DNA of 64,000 nucleotides from Symmetrospora coprosmae (GCA_008802785.1 VUYT01000019.1:124001-188000); one strand, 5' to 3'. Positions 36,311 through 46,954 are shown, counted from the first letter of the stretch. The notes: a model not told the origin generated them from the letters alone. Translations and numbers: made by a program.

Positions 36311-36565
36311 GTCTGCGAGCTACCACGAGCTCCGCACAATGTCGTGGGTCTGTGGAAGCCGTCCGCGCGTGCTATTTGCCTCTTGTCGCGCGCAAGGACC
36401 ATGTCTGTGCTGTAGCAGAGGCGAGAGGCCGAGTTGGGGCTGGCCCCCTTTGATGCATGCACCTGCTCACAGTTCCGTGACGCCTTGACCACTCTTCTGT
36501 GAGAGGCTTTGCTGACTGGCGGCATGGGAGAGCCGGAAGCGTCGATGATCTTCATAGGCCGCCCT

Positions 36566-37173
36566 TTACATTGACAAGGCGGCAGCTTGCAGTCTGGGCC
36601 GGACGCCGAAACTCGCACACATGACGCGATACTTGGAGCGGATGGACGTCAGGAGGCCCTCGATGTCCTTTTGCTGCTCTTGCTGTTCCGATGCACCATC
36701 CTTTGCGCTGTCGTTCTGAGCTGGGAACTGGTCAATGAGCGCTAGGAGCTGTTCTGCAGTTTGGTGCGCTCTAGGGGACGACACGGCGGAGCAAGCATTA
36801 GTACGCTCTGTTCGGTTCGCGTGGGTAGTCGACTACCCACCTTTTCTTGCTGGGCTCGTCCGCGTACACGGCTCGCCAGAGGTTCGCTTGTCCCAGATAG
36901 TAGCCAAGCTCTTCCCAGAGCTCGAAGCCTTTCTCCTGGCCGAGCGCCCGTCCTTCGAAGATGCCGTGCGCCTGGCCGTGTTCGAAGCCTGCTTGATAGC
37001 CAGAAGCGTAGAAGCTGCTTGTAGGGGTTATCTCAGAGTCTGCGGAGGGGCATGATCGCGTCCCAGCCCGGGTGAACTGACCTGGTCTCGAGCTCGCTCA
37101 GCGCGCCGAGGTCGACATCGTCGCTAATGGCAGCGTGGCTGCTGTCGCCGTTCGTGCTCAGCTCAATGTCCAT
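36566..37173 (-). CDS. LTO1: LTO1-like protein (Yae1/Lto1 family)
   Basis: Lto1 with Yae1 forms the adaptor that delivers an Fe-S cluster to the ABC protein Rli1 for ribosome maturation. Three exons: 37173-37082, 37017-36841 and 36770-36566, giving 157 residues. It starts MDIELSTNGDSSHAAISDDV, then SSFYASGYQAGFEHGQAHG, IFEGRALGQEKGFELWEELG and YYLGQANLWRAV: the repeated G-x3-G deca-GX3 helix pattern that defines the family, led by the usual F-Y-x-x-G-Y. The acceptor chosen (CTACAAG) is the only one near that keeps the frame. The C-terminus is IRSKYRVMCASFGVRPR. The last residues lack the Trp that docks the CIA targeting complex in yeast Lto1 (recollection). It shares a 0.2-kb divergent promoter with the next gene. 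Confidence 0.8.
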
Positions 37174-37374
37174 TGCAAGCAGAAATGTGCGAGAGAGGGA
37201 GGCGTCCAGCGGAGGAGCTCCGTCCGAACCCGGCGGCCTCACCGAGCCCGAGCTCGAGGTTTCGAGATGCTTGTCAGTCGCACACCCTCTCTTGAGCTCG
37301 CAGTACAACGCTTTCCGCATTTCAAGGCACTTCGTGACCGCTTCGAAATCTCTAGCTCGCTTTCGCTCCAAGAC

Positions 37375-38345
37375 ATGGCCGACACCGAAATTGTCGAGAG
37401 CATCGCGGCCGACACGCGGGATGTCTACACGCACGTCAGCGTCAAGATGGTGCAGGCGACCGCGCTGGTTGCACCTCCTGCGATTCTAGCGAAGCAGCTG
37501 TAAGCGGGAAGACTGCCTCGTGCGCTCAACAGCCTAACTCTCCGCTCGTCAGGCGTTATTTGCAATTGACAGGGTGCTGATTGGTCTCCGCGCCGGCTTC
37601 ACACGCTCTCCACACTGCAGGTACCGCAAGAACGCGAGTGGAAGCGGCTTAGGCTACACGAAGCGTCTCACCGAAAGCTGAAAGCTAACATTCTTTCACG
37701 AACTACATGCCTCTCACGCTCGCAGTTCTCGGTCAAACGGTGGCTCCGCAATAGCGCGGTTTGGACCTTTGTCTTCGGGAGCACGTCCGGACTCGCCATG
37801 GCATGGCTGCGTTTGCGCAACGAGCCAGAGTGAGTCGAGCGTACAGATCATCTCGTCGCATCAGTCTCTCACAGCTGATCTCTGCTCGTCTTATCCAGCA
37901 TTGCCATCTTCGACCGCGCGTACCGGCTGAAGCACAGCGCGTCTCAGGTAGGCGAACCTCTTCCCGCACAGGAAGGTGCCCCACAGGTATACGCGCTCAC
38001 AAAGGCTCTGTGACAGGTCCGCGTGGATGACTATACGAAGGTCGGAGGCCTGCTTGGCGCGCTTTTGACTACGACAGTCTTCCTCAAGCGCGCTCCAATC
38101 GTCACGAACCTCGCGGGAGGGGCCGGTGAGTGACTCTCCTTCTTCTGGGTATGACAGAGAGCGCTAGTCAGTCTACAACTGCTGACACATCAAGCTGCCA
38201 CCCAGTCCTCGGCATCGCTGGCGGTGTCATCACGCACACAGTCAAGATGATGCAGGAGGAAGGGGCAGAGAAGGCCGCCGTCAAGGCCAAAGACGCTCTG
38301 CCTGACCCTGTCGACCTCGGCAAGGGCATCGCAAAGGGCACGTGA
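37375..38345 (+). CDS. Small integral membrane protein, unknown
   Basis: Not confidently recognised; it resembles small fungal membrane proteins of the DUF1757 kind, which I cannot confirm. Start ATG 37375 (MADTEIVESIAADTRDVYTH). Well-phased exons later give VKRWLRNSAVWTFVFGSTSG, LAMAWLRLRNEP, IAIFDRAYRLKHSASQ, VRVDDYTKVGGLLGALLTTT and VLGIAGGVITHTVKMM, ending DPVDLGKGIAKGT. Hydrophobic stretches around TFVFGSTSGLAMAW, GGLLGALLTTTVFL and VLGIAGGVI suggest two or three membrane spans. The join between exon 1 (ends about 37499) and the exon at about 37727 is unresolved: the obvious intermediate piece YRKNASGSGLGYTKRL leads to a stop before the next acceptor, so there is an exon I have not placed or an unusual splice site. 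Five or six introns. Confidence 0.55.
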
Positions 38346-38535
38346 GAGACGGTCGCTGCGTCTGAGGGCTGGAAGTGCTTCTATACACGGCGCGACGCTT
38401 CCGGCTGTTTGCGTTGTGGTGACCAGATGTGACAACAAGAAAGACAACAGTACCATCTGTACATCACGGAGCGCTTGACGTCGCTATCAGAGGTGCGACG
38501 ATAGCCGAGACTAGCCGGGGATGCTGCCCCCGCTC

Positions 38536-39515
38536 TTAGTCCTCGTCGACTATCAGGATACCCTGATACTCCGAGACGGAGGCTGCCGGGTCTTGCGCGT
38601 CTCCATTGGAGGCATTGCCAGGCGCCGAAAGGGCTTCCTCTATCCGCTTGACGACGATCTCTTCCTCTCTGGGCTGATCGTCGTCCTGTTCCCGCTCGTC
38701 CCGCCCGCGGAAGACAACGGCGCCTGGCGCACCATTGGCGAGCTTGCGCTTCTTCGGCTTGCCTTCACCCTCATCGTCGCTATCGTCCGAGTCGGAACTG
38801 CCTTCTGCAGCAGCAGCTCCTGCAGTCTTGCCCTTGCCTGGACCAGCAGCAGCAGTGCCCGAGCCCTTGCCTTTGGTCTTCCGTTTCTCCTTCTTCTTTT
38901 GCCGCTTCGCGCGGTTCTTGGCTGTCTTGGACTCGTCTTCTAGCCGCATCGCTTCTTGCTTCTCTGCGAATTCGCGGGCAGCTCGCTCCTGTGCATCGTC
39001 AAACAGGTGTAGCGACAGATGGGTCCAGCGCGGGCCAGAGGTGGGCAGCAGAGAGAGCATGAGGAGTCAACGGGCGGACCAATAGGATACCTAGGAGCGC
39101 GCACGGAGAACAGCTAGACGAAGGATCCACACACCTTGGCATCCTCCTCGTCCATCGCCTTCAATCGCTCGTACTCTCGCCGTCTGGACTGCTTATACAC
39201 GTGAAACTCGCCAGAGCCTGGCAATGGACAGGGTGCGGCAGCATCAGCATCAGCAGCAGCACGGCCAGCGTCAATCGCGTCATACAACGCACCTGCTCCT
39301 GCTGAGGAACCCTGCACGTTGGGAATCATCTCCCTTGGCGGAGCCACGCCTCGCGCTTTTGGCGGGCCAGGGAGGACGACCTCGCGGTTTGGGTCGACAA
39401 AGAGCTTGTCGAGCATGGCCTTCTGCGCTTCAGCAGCATTCCTTGGCTTCTCCTTTGGCAGTTTGGGAGAAGGCGATGGCCGCTGTGATCTGCGCGCTCG
39501 GTCTGCGTCTGCCAT
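38536..39515 (-). CDS. PRKRIP1-family (DUF1168) splicing-associated protein
   Basis: Homologue of human PRKRIP1, a long-helix protein seen in post-catalytic spliceosomes. Two exons, 39515-39135 and 38988-38536, joined by a GTGTGT donor and CACAG acceptor, 277 residues. It starts MADADRARRSQRPSPSPKLP. The family core is GSGEFHVYKQSRRREYERL followed across the intron by ERAAREFAEKQEAMRLEDES and KTAKNRAKRQKKKEKRKTKG, matching the DUF1168 pattern of an aromatic/basic head and a long basic helix. The C-terminus has a Ser/Asp acidic patch (EGSSDSDDSDDEGEGK), a nuclear-type basic motif (KPKKRKL) and ends EYQGILIVDED. The next start upstream (39590) is non-ATG or unsupported, so 39515 was chosen. Confidence 0.85.
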
Positions 39516-40013
39516 GTTTGATGGAGGGTGTCGGTGATGCAAGTCGGAAGGCAAGCTGAGTGCAGGGTCCGCTGCTTCAGGGAGGAACAACCTAGAGCTG
39601 GCAATATCAAGTACCCGGATTAGGATGAGAGCACACAGCTTGCAGTAGCTGAGGAGGGTAGTACTAATGGTACACAGCTGCAGTCGCTAGCAACGCGCAG
39701 GTCGCACATCATCATTTGTAGTCGAGGGAGAGAGCGAGAGCGAAAGAGCAACAGAGAAGGGGATAACGTGACGTAGTGAAGAGAGCATGGGCAGACGTGT
39801 AGAGCCAGAGAGAAGGAGGAGGAGGGAATACATATGACACAGTCTGGTGTTTCATTCTCAAGCCGGGAGGAAGGGAAGGGGGTCCGCTTGGCCAGGCAAC
39901 GGCGTTGCTCGTATGCCCCTCTCGTTGCCCACTTCCATGTCGGCCGCAAGGCCTAGATGGAACAGGGCAACACAGAGGATCTGCCGAGCCTACGCTTGCG
40001 TGCTCGCGACCGT
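39516..40013 (-). promoter_or_regulatory. Spacer between Argonaute 3' end and PRKRIP1 gene
   Basis: 498 bases. On the minus strand 39720-39835 is strongly pyrimidine-rich (runs of CTCT/TTCTCC), a usual fungal core-promoter or leader feature for the PRKRIP1-type gene. No gene seen. Confidence 0.4.
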
Positions 40014-43000
40014 TTACTGTAGAAGAGAGGATGGGAGCAGGCAAGTCAGTAGGTTGCAGAAGAGGCCCCGAAAGCGGAAGAAGAGGGGGAAGGAGCTGAC
40101 CATGAAGAACATTGTGTCCTCGAGGTTGATGTGCACCTGGCGCAGCTTCTCTCGAGCCGTGGCCAGCCTCGCGTCTCGCTGAGCCTCCTCGCGGCCTGAG
40201 CTGGCACTCGAGGCAATGGTGGCCCCGTCATCGTCGAACTCGCTGCCGATGTGAGCACGAGCGCGCGTAGCGACGTGATGGGCGTAATAGGCGGGCGAGG
40301 CGATCGATACGGAGCGAGTCGACCTGGCGTAGATGTAGGCGAGGTTGTAGGTGAGCTGCTGGATCTCGTCGGGTGGCATCTTGTTCTCATCCACGATGAC
40401 GGCGTAGTGGCACGGTCGGCTGCGAGCGAGAAGCGTTAGCAATCTGTAGAAGTCGCGAACGCCATGTTCTCAGTCTTACCTCGTTCCGAGGAGCCCTCCA
40501 TGCGACATGAGGTACTTGATGGTTAGGCAGCGGCAGTCAGCAAAAGAGATCGAGAACGAGAAGAAGCTAGCGAGGCAAGCCAGGCTTACGAAGTCGTTAT
40601 CGGTCGGATGGACGATGTCAAGATCGATGACCGTTCCAGCTCGCACATTGCCGGATCGGTCTCCGCCATCCTGGGTCGAGGGGAAGAAACGAATGTGGTG
40701 CCTCTTCCCGCAGATGACGTAGGTAATGGGCGGGTTGTAGCCGGGCTCGATGGATGCGAACGCCTCTGTAGGTGAGGCAAAAGGGAACATCGGGTCAGTC
40801 TCTGTGCCTCTTGTCAGGTCAGAGGCTGGAATGACCACTCACTCTTGAGCGCTCGGACCTCCTTCTTGCAGACCTCGGCGTACTGTCCCTCCGAGACTCC
40901 GTCGCGGTAGAAGACAATGCGCTCGGGCTTTCTCTTATTCTTCTTGTAATACTTCTTGAGCAGGGGAATGGCCATTCCCTCGAGGTCGACGATCATCTCC
41001 TCTCGGCTGGTCTGGGCGCGGACGGCGGTCGAGTAGGAGACACCCTGAGAGTCGATAGAAGCGACGAGGGCAGCAATGGACGGGTTGGCCGATCCGGGAC
41101 CGGGGTGACCGACGCTGTGTGCCAATAAGCGTTCTCATTAGCAGTTCTTCGCAGGCGAATACGAGAGCTGGAGGCGGCTCACTCGGCACCGAAGATGATC
41201 GCGCCTTTCTTGACGAAGTCGGGCATGAGATCACCCTTGATGATCTGGTTGATACCCGAGAGCTTGACGTTGACCTTGAGTGCCACGTTCTGGAAGTAGC
41301 TTGGCTTGGCGTTCCTGACTTTCTCTGTGGGAAGGGAAGGACAGATTCATGTGGGCCACGCGTGTATGGAGGGATTAAGAGTGGCACTTACGGATGACCA
41401 TGTTCTGAGTAGCGACACCGAGTGCAACGTCACCAATCTGCTTGATGTAAGGGTACTGCCTCGAGTTCTTCTGGGCGACCTGTGGAGCCGGACAGGGGGG
41501 CGGGTCAGCGAATGCGGCCTGAAATATGATACGCGGGTGAGGCGGACGCACAAAGGTGCAGACCAGCTGGGGCGGCTCCTTCGGGCTGAAACCCGATCGC
41601 TTGGAGGCCTCGATGAAAGAGCCTCGGACGTCGAGCTGAACGAATTGCACAACCACGAAACTGTGAGCCAGCAGCGTTTGGGGAATCGGAGACAACCGGG
41701 TGTCACTCACAGTGTCACCGGCGTAGAAGATAACGGGAGTCATTGTCTTGAAGCGCATGCCGAACTCCTGGCACGCCCTTGCGAACTGGGTGACGGCGTT
41801 CTGAGCGGCGGGCATCGGGAAGCTGTGTAAGACAAGCAGACGATGCTTCAGTATTTCTGCGGATGTCAGCTTGCAAGCAGAGGTAGATGGAGTTGCTCAC
41901 CCGAAGTTGCCTCGCCCCTGGCCCTGCTCGCTGTCGAAGACAATAACGACCCAGCGCTCGACGACACCTGCAGCGGTAGACTTCTTTCCGCGGATGTCCC
42001 ATCCGCCGTCTCGAGGCATGATCTGGCCCTGGGGGCCACTTCTGTGAAGAAGAGAAGCGCGGTGCATTCAGTTGTCGGAGGCCTAGGAGCAGCGGCGCAA
42101 AATATAACGCACCCAGCGTAGACGAGCTGAGGCGGGTCGAGGACTCGCGCCTTGACCTGCATGGGAGTCGTCTCGACGCCGAATTGCCAGCTTCGGAGAG
42201 TCTCGCTGGTGCCGAGTCCGAGGTAGCCGAGACCCTCTCGGATGAGGGCAAGCCTGCGGTTGGGCGGCTGCGTCGTGACTGTGCGACGAAAGGCGGGAGG
42301 CAGGTCAGATGAGAAGAGCAAATACGACGACTCAAGAGGGAAAGCGCTTACACTTGAGGGCCTCCGCAACCTGGTCAGGATTGAGCTTCTTGGTGTACTT
42401 GTTCCCGCGCTCGACAGTGCAGATCTCCATCGGGTACCAGGCCTTCTTAGTGACCTGGACACACGGAAGGGTCGGGAAGCGCAGGGTGTAGTTGTAGACC
42501 TGCTGAAAGTAGGCCTGGATGTTGGTGCGCTGGCCCTGGTCGTTCTCAAAGGTGAGCTGGGCCGCCGACTCTCGCGAGACCGCGCGGATCTTGAACCTTT
42601 TCTTCTGAGTAGTCTTGCCGTCCCTGGCCTCGAGGGACCTGGTCGTGATCTGGAGACCCTTGAGGAAGCGCTCGAGGACGAGGCGGGACCTGTCCATGAC
42701 GCGGGCGAGGTCGGCTGGGTCTCGGACTCGCATGAACTTCGACGCCACCTGAACCAGGTCGCCGGACTGCGGGAAAAGAGGGAAGAAATCAGCTCAGGCC
42801 TTGAAGTGGCAATGTAGCGATGCGTAAAGCTCACCTGGATGAACGCCATGGCGGTTCGGTCGAGGTTGACAATGAGCTTGCCGGGAGTGCTTAAGGAGGC
42901 AAGAGAGTCAGCCTGAAATGCAACTGACAGTGAAGGGGAGCTGTCAGATATGAACTTACGCTCGAATGCTCGTGAAGTATCCTCCCCACATCTCGACTGT

Positions 43001-44414
43001 ACGGCGGGAGAAGAAGCGGGGGGAAGGCAGCGGCGGTGGACACGACGAGGGTACGAAGTGGTTTGGAAATACAGGAAGAGACGATGTCAGTCAGTCTTGG
43101 GCTCTAGCTTGCAGGCGAAGACTATCAGAGAGGCGGACTCACGGCCACCCGAGATCTGGTACGCCTGGTCACCCTCCCTGCCGGGAGGGTAGAAGGACGC
43201 TCGCTGTGGGACAAAGGACGGTACACACATCAGCAAGAATCACTTGAGATGGCAACGCTGTCCACTCACCCTGGAAGGGTAGAGGAGGGACGGGTCGTTC
43301 CTAATCATGACGTTGAGCGCCGTGATGGCCATGAGGACGCTGCAGGAAGGAAATGGAAGGATGAAAGGCGAAGGATGTTAGCAGTGCTGTGACAGGATGA
43401 CAGCGCTGGAGATGTGGATCACTTGCGCTCACTTGCTGGTCGGGTCGCTTCGGGAGTTGATGAACTGCCCGAGCTGGTGAAGGTTCACCTCGGCAACGAG
43501 CCTCATCTGCGAAGCCAGAGAGGGATTGTCAGCTTGAGCAGCCAACGGAACAAGAAGCTAGAACTTACGGTGACATCGAAGGTCCTGCCCCTTGGCTCTT
43601 GACCAGGCCGAGGCGGTCGGTCGGAATCGGCCAGGAAGATCTTGCCGCTGGCAGATTGGTTTGGGAACGGAAGCCTGGCGGGAGCGAAGCTGAAGAGACG
43701 CATTCAAGATGACATCAGTGAGAGCGGGCATCGCACAAGGTAAGCATAGACTCACATGTTCTTCCTTCCTGTGGTGGATGGAAGAGAAAGAAGTGTTGGA
43801 GGCGGGAGCGGGTCAGTCACAAGGGGGAGCGGGTCAGTCACAAGGAAGGAAGGAAGGGAGAGTCATTGGCCGACGCACCATCGTAGACGGCAGCGACGGA
43901 TCCGAACATCCCGTTCTTCCTCATCTGCTCGTATATCTGCCTGTTAACGCGAGGTGGGACCTCGGGAGTGATGGCCAACTGCAGGCAGAGGGGAGGAGCG
44001 GGGCAAGGACGGGGAGGGATCGGGTGCGAGCCGAGGGAAAGGGAGAACGTCCATGTCAGACAACACTGCGAGGACAGCGAAGGAGAGGGGAAGAAGACTC
44101 ACATCGTAGTGCATGATCTGCAGTAGGAAAGCGTAGTGTAGTTCCTCCTCCTTCGTCAGTCAATGCTCGTCCCAATCGGAAGACCTCCGGCGGTCAGGCA
44201 TGACCAGCCCGCTTTCCCATCTCGCTCACATTGTAGTCCGGCAGCTTGTTGACCTTGAAAGCGTTGGCGACGACAAGGACCCTTCGTCCTCGACTGAATT
44301 GTGGAGATTCGGAAGCGTCGGAAACGTCAGTCCTGACCTCCGTTTCTGCATCCGAGGGCAGACCCTCCCTCACCTTCCGGTCCCCGGCCTCTTTGCCATC
44401 TGCATGTCTGCCAT
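40014..44414 (-). CDS. Argonaute (RNA interference slicer)
   Basis: Binds small RNAs and cuts or silences complementary RNA. Start ATG 44414 (MADMQMAKRPGTGS). The N-domain reads RRVLVVANAFKVNKLPDYN + IMHYD (15-nt exon 44103-44117) + LAITPEVPPRVNRQIYEQM, then a 13-nt exon (43756-43768, within DGRKNI), then FAPARLPFPNQSASGKIFL. Linker 1 has LEMWGGYFTSIRA. The PAZ region is 42350-42780 (YNYTLRFPTLPCVQVTKKA). MID follows (MTPVIFYAGDT, KQIGDVALGVATQNMVI). PIWI has IIFGADVGHPGPGSANPS (Asp formed across an intron), TSREEMIVDLEGM (Glu), IVFYRDGVSEGQYAEV (Asp) and SRPCHYAVIVDENKMPP (His): all four slicer residues are present. It ends NLEDTMFFM with the stop TAA directly after the last acceptor (40014-40016). 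About 20 exons, some 950 residues. Confidence 0.93.
43756..43768 (-). other. 13-nt microexon of Argonaute
   Basis: The minus strand shows CCACAG, 13 bases (GA AGG AAG AAC AT), then GTGAGT. Phases 1 and 2 fit the flanking exons to give VYD-GRKNI-FAPARLP, matching the conserved YDGRKNL(Y/F) motif of Argonautes. Skipping it would shift the frame. Confidence 0.8.
43804..43844. repeat. Two-copy 21-bp tandem repeat in an Argonaute intron
   Basis: The 20-mer GGGAGCGGGTCAGTCACAAG occurs at 43804-43823 and again at 43825-43844, identical, period 21. It lies in the intron before the 13-nt exon. A small, recent duplication. Confidence 0.85.
44103..44117 (-). other. 15-nt microexon of Argonaute (IMHYD)
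   Basis: The minus strand shows CTGCAG, 15 bases coding IMHYD, then GTGAGT. Both phases are 0. Skipping it would delete five residues of a conserved Argonaute N-domain motif (…IMHYD-LAITPE…) without shifting frame. The position in the family alignment supports its inclusion. Confidence 0.8.
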
Positions 44415-44622
44415 GCTGAGCGATGTTGGAGGGGTTGGTGCGTGTGTTTACAAACGGTTAAGAGCGCTGCAGTAGCTTGGGCTGATCGCGAAGGATCTCC
44501 AAGAACTGTGTACAGATCAAAATGGGCTTTGCTGAGGGAGGAGGAGTGTTTATCGGAAGTGGATGGAGGGGAAATTGGGATGGTTGGAGCAAAGGAGAGA
44601 GGCGAGATGGAGAGCGATGCTG

Positions 44623-44630
44623 TATTTATA
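44623..44630 (-). promoter_or_regulatory. TATA box candidate for Argonaute
   Basis: Minus-strand TATAAATA, about 210 bases upstream of the Argonaute ATG. It is followed by a pyrimidine-rich probable leader. Position and sequence fit a core promoter; no transcript data. Confidence 0.5.
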
Positions 44631-44679
44631 CTCTCGCTTGTTGCCTGATCTTCCGCCGCGATGGAGGAGGGAGGTGAGA

Positions 44680-44708
44680 GGGAGGGAGGGAGGGAGGGAG
44701 GAGGGGGA
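44680..44708. repeat. (GGGA)n purine tract upstream of Argonaute
   Basis: About five GGGA units followed by GGAGGGGGAGG: a strand-asymmetric purine tract (pyrimidine-rich on the coding strand). It lies just upstream of the TATA-like box and may be a GA/CT-type promoter element or a simple microsatellite. Confidence 0.6.
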
Positions 44709-45069
44709 GGTCGGGCTGCAGGAGCAGGCGGCGAGCGGAGCGGACGGAGGCCGAGAGGTCCGTCCAAAAAGACAGGCGAAAGGGCACGCTAGCAATACAC
44801 AGGCTCGCGCAATCGTACGACTTCCGTTCACCGGCCTGTCTACGTCAGCTTTAAGCGTTGTGCGGCCTATGTTTCGCGCGGTCGTTTTGCCCCGCTTCGG
44901 AGCATTGCCCAACGTCTCGAACGTCTATACAAGACGGCAGGTACGCAGAGGCCACGTTGTTGGTTGACCATAAACATATCACAACATCCCTCGCTATCGT
45001 CACAATCCCAATTACCGTCCCATGCCCGTCCCACGGGAGCACCCTTTCCCTCATCCTGCTAGACCCCCC

Positions 45070-46722
45070 TCAAAGCTTCGACATCTGCTTCTTCTTGTAC
45101 CATGCTTCCACCATATCTGCAGCCTCATGAGCGTATCCAATGGACGCCTGGTAGCCTGCCGGTCCAATCTGGATAGAGAGAAGCGTCCCGGTCAGTCGCG
45201 ACCTTCTCCCTCTTTGCCAGTCAGAAAGGGAGAGGAGCTTACCCCGTATGCCTGGACAACGGCAACCTTCCTCTGTTCCTTGATAGCAACTCTCGGCGTG
45301 TATTGTGCCTGCTTGGATCCGCCAATAGTGATCTCGTCAAGGTCGAGCCGTGCACCTCCTTCCCTCCCAGGTCTGAAGCCGACGTTGTGTCCGACAATTT
45401 CGACTGGAAGGGAGAGAAAAGAAGAGAGGAGCGTAAGCGTACTTAGTATGATCTCGCAGATTGGCATCCGGCAAGGGATTAGGCTCACTATCCTCCCAAG
45501 ACTTGCCGTTCGGTCCAGCAAGAGCCGGGCACAGCTCGTAGTTCTTCTGCAAGATGCGCTTTGCGAGCTCATAGTCAGGTGTGTACTCCCAGTTATTGAC
45601 CTGGAAAGATCCGCCTCTGAAAGGGAGAAGGTTTCGAATGGCGTTTCAGTCACAGCCTTGTCCGCAGAGCTCGAGAGGTAGACTGACAGAATGACGTGCC
45701 CCTCTGGTCCGGGCCGAGGGATAATATATGTCGGCTCTGGGATCTCAGTGTCCTTTGTCGTTGAGGCGTCGGGGTGATCCGACGTCTGCATGTAGCAAGT
45801 CTTGACACCGGGAGCATGCACGAGGACCGTCTGCCCTCGGATAGGGTAGATCTGCTTCGTGTCCTTCACGCCGAGGAGAGCTCGCGCGCCGAGACCGCTT
45901 GCGTTGATGACAATTGGCACTGGTCCGAACTGGGGCAGATCGTACGCCTCGTCTAGGGTGGACAGACGGTGGCGTAGGATGGTAATGCCCTTGTCACGCA
46001 GCTCCCGAGCTAGGTGGAGCAGATAGTTGGGTGCGTGCATGATGAAAGACTTGTACGTGATGCATCGCATCCCTGGCCCTGTCGGTCTGTCGGTAACGAT
46101 GCCGTACTGCACGTGGAGGATGGGGGAAGACGAGACGCCGAAAGTCAGCCAGTCATTGCGTGTTCGCCAGGCGGGCGATGCTCGTTCACATCTTCGACCA
46201 GGTCCCGGAACCATGGCTCTGGAGTAGTCTCCTTGTCGTACGAAAAGAAGGTCGTGAGCTGAAGGAAGCCGGGTTCTTATCAGCGGGTGGCGAGGCGGAC
46301 GGCCGGACGAGGCGTCAGGCCTACCTCGACGAGGTCTGGATGCTGCTTCGCAAACTCCTTCAGAGCAATGTAAGTCTTCCGGTCCCATTCTTGCTCTCGC
46401 TTGTCGTGGTCTATCCACACGTTCAAGGTCAGCTTTCAAGGGTGCTTGAGAAGCTCGCACATGTGCGGAACGCACCCGCGAACGAGCACCAATTGCAGCC
46501 CTGCCAGAGGTAGGAATTGTCATGTCAAGCAAGCTAAGGAAACGTGGAACGAACTGTGTCCGGCGGACTACGCACGGCCCAGGGCGAGGCATAGGCCGCT
46601 GTCGGAGCGTCCTCGGGGAGATCCCGTGCAACGATTCCGACCTTGTACCCTCGCGCGAAGAGCTCTTTGGCGATGCTAAGGCCAGTGACGCCTGCGCCGA
46701 CAATGACAGCGTCCAATGGCAT
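45070..46722 (-). CDS. DAO1: D-amino-acid oxidase, peroxisomal
   Basis: FAD enzyme (EC 1.4.3.3) that oxidises D-amino acids to 2-oxo acids, ammonia and H2O2. Start ATG 46722 (MPLDAVIVGAGVTGLSIAKE), with the Rossmann G-x-G-x-x-G for FAD. An intron after YASPWA leads into GCNWCSFA, another into DHDKREQEWDRKTYIALKEF, then a short one into LTTFFSYDKETTPEPWF. The middle reads GPGMRCITYKSFIMHAPNYL and PIVINASGLGARALLGVKD. Substrate-site features follow: YIIPRPGPEGHVILGGSF and the DAO signature VGHNVGFRPGREGGARLDL with the carboxylate-binding Arg. The end is VQAYGIGPAGYQASIGYAHE and the last residues are QMSKL, a PTS1 peroxisome signal, as known for yeast DAOs. Six or seven introns. Confidence 0.93.
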
Positions 46723-46948
46723 CTTCCGTCCGTGACACCTCTTTGCTCAGTGAGTTGGAGTCAGAGCAGCGATCTCGTGACTCGCGAGAGATGCAGGACG
46801 ATAGTAGCGGCGTGCCCGCCATGTACCGAACGGGTATGGTCTGGGCAACATCCATAGGAAGCAACTTATGCGATAGCACTGTCAACGCGGCAACCGACAA
46901 GTCGCAGCTTGAGTAGCGAGGCCGATTATTGGGCAGGCAGAAGCTGAC

Positions 46949-46954
46949 TATATA
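46949..46954 (-). promoter_or_regulatory. TATA-like element upstream of D-amino-acid oxidase
   Basis: TATATA on the minus strand, about 227 bases upstream of the oxidase ATG, in the 291-base gap after the PRM10-like gene. Weak evidence by itself. Confidence 0.3.

Larger units (their letters stand above)
44415..45069 (-). promoter_or_regulatory. Argonaute upstream region
   Basis: 655 bases between the Argonaute start and the D-amino-acid oxidase stop, both on the minus strand. It contains the TATA-like element and GGGA repeat listed separately. No gene recognised; open frames are low-complexity. Confidence 0.5.

Noticed and set aside
39720-39830. GA-rich stretch considered as an RNA gene or repeat element
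   Set aside because: Simple purine bias with no fold or repeat unit; better explained as a CT-rich promoter or leader on the minus strand.
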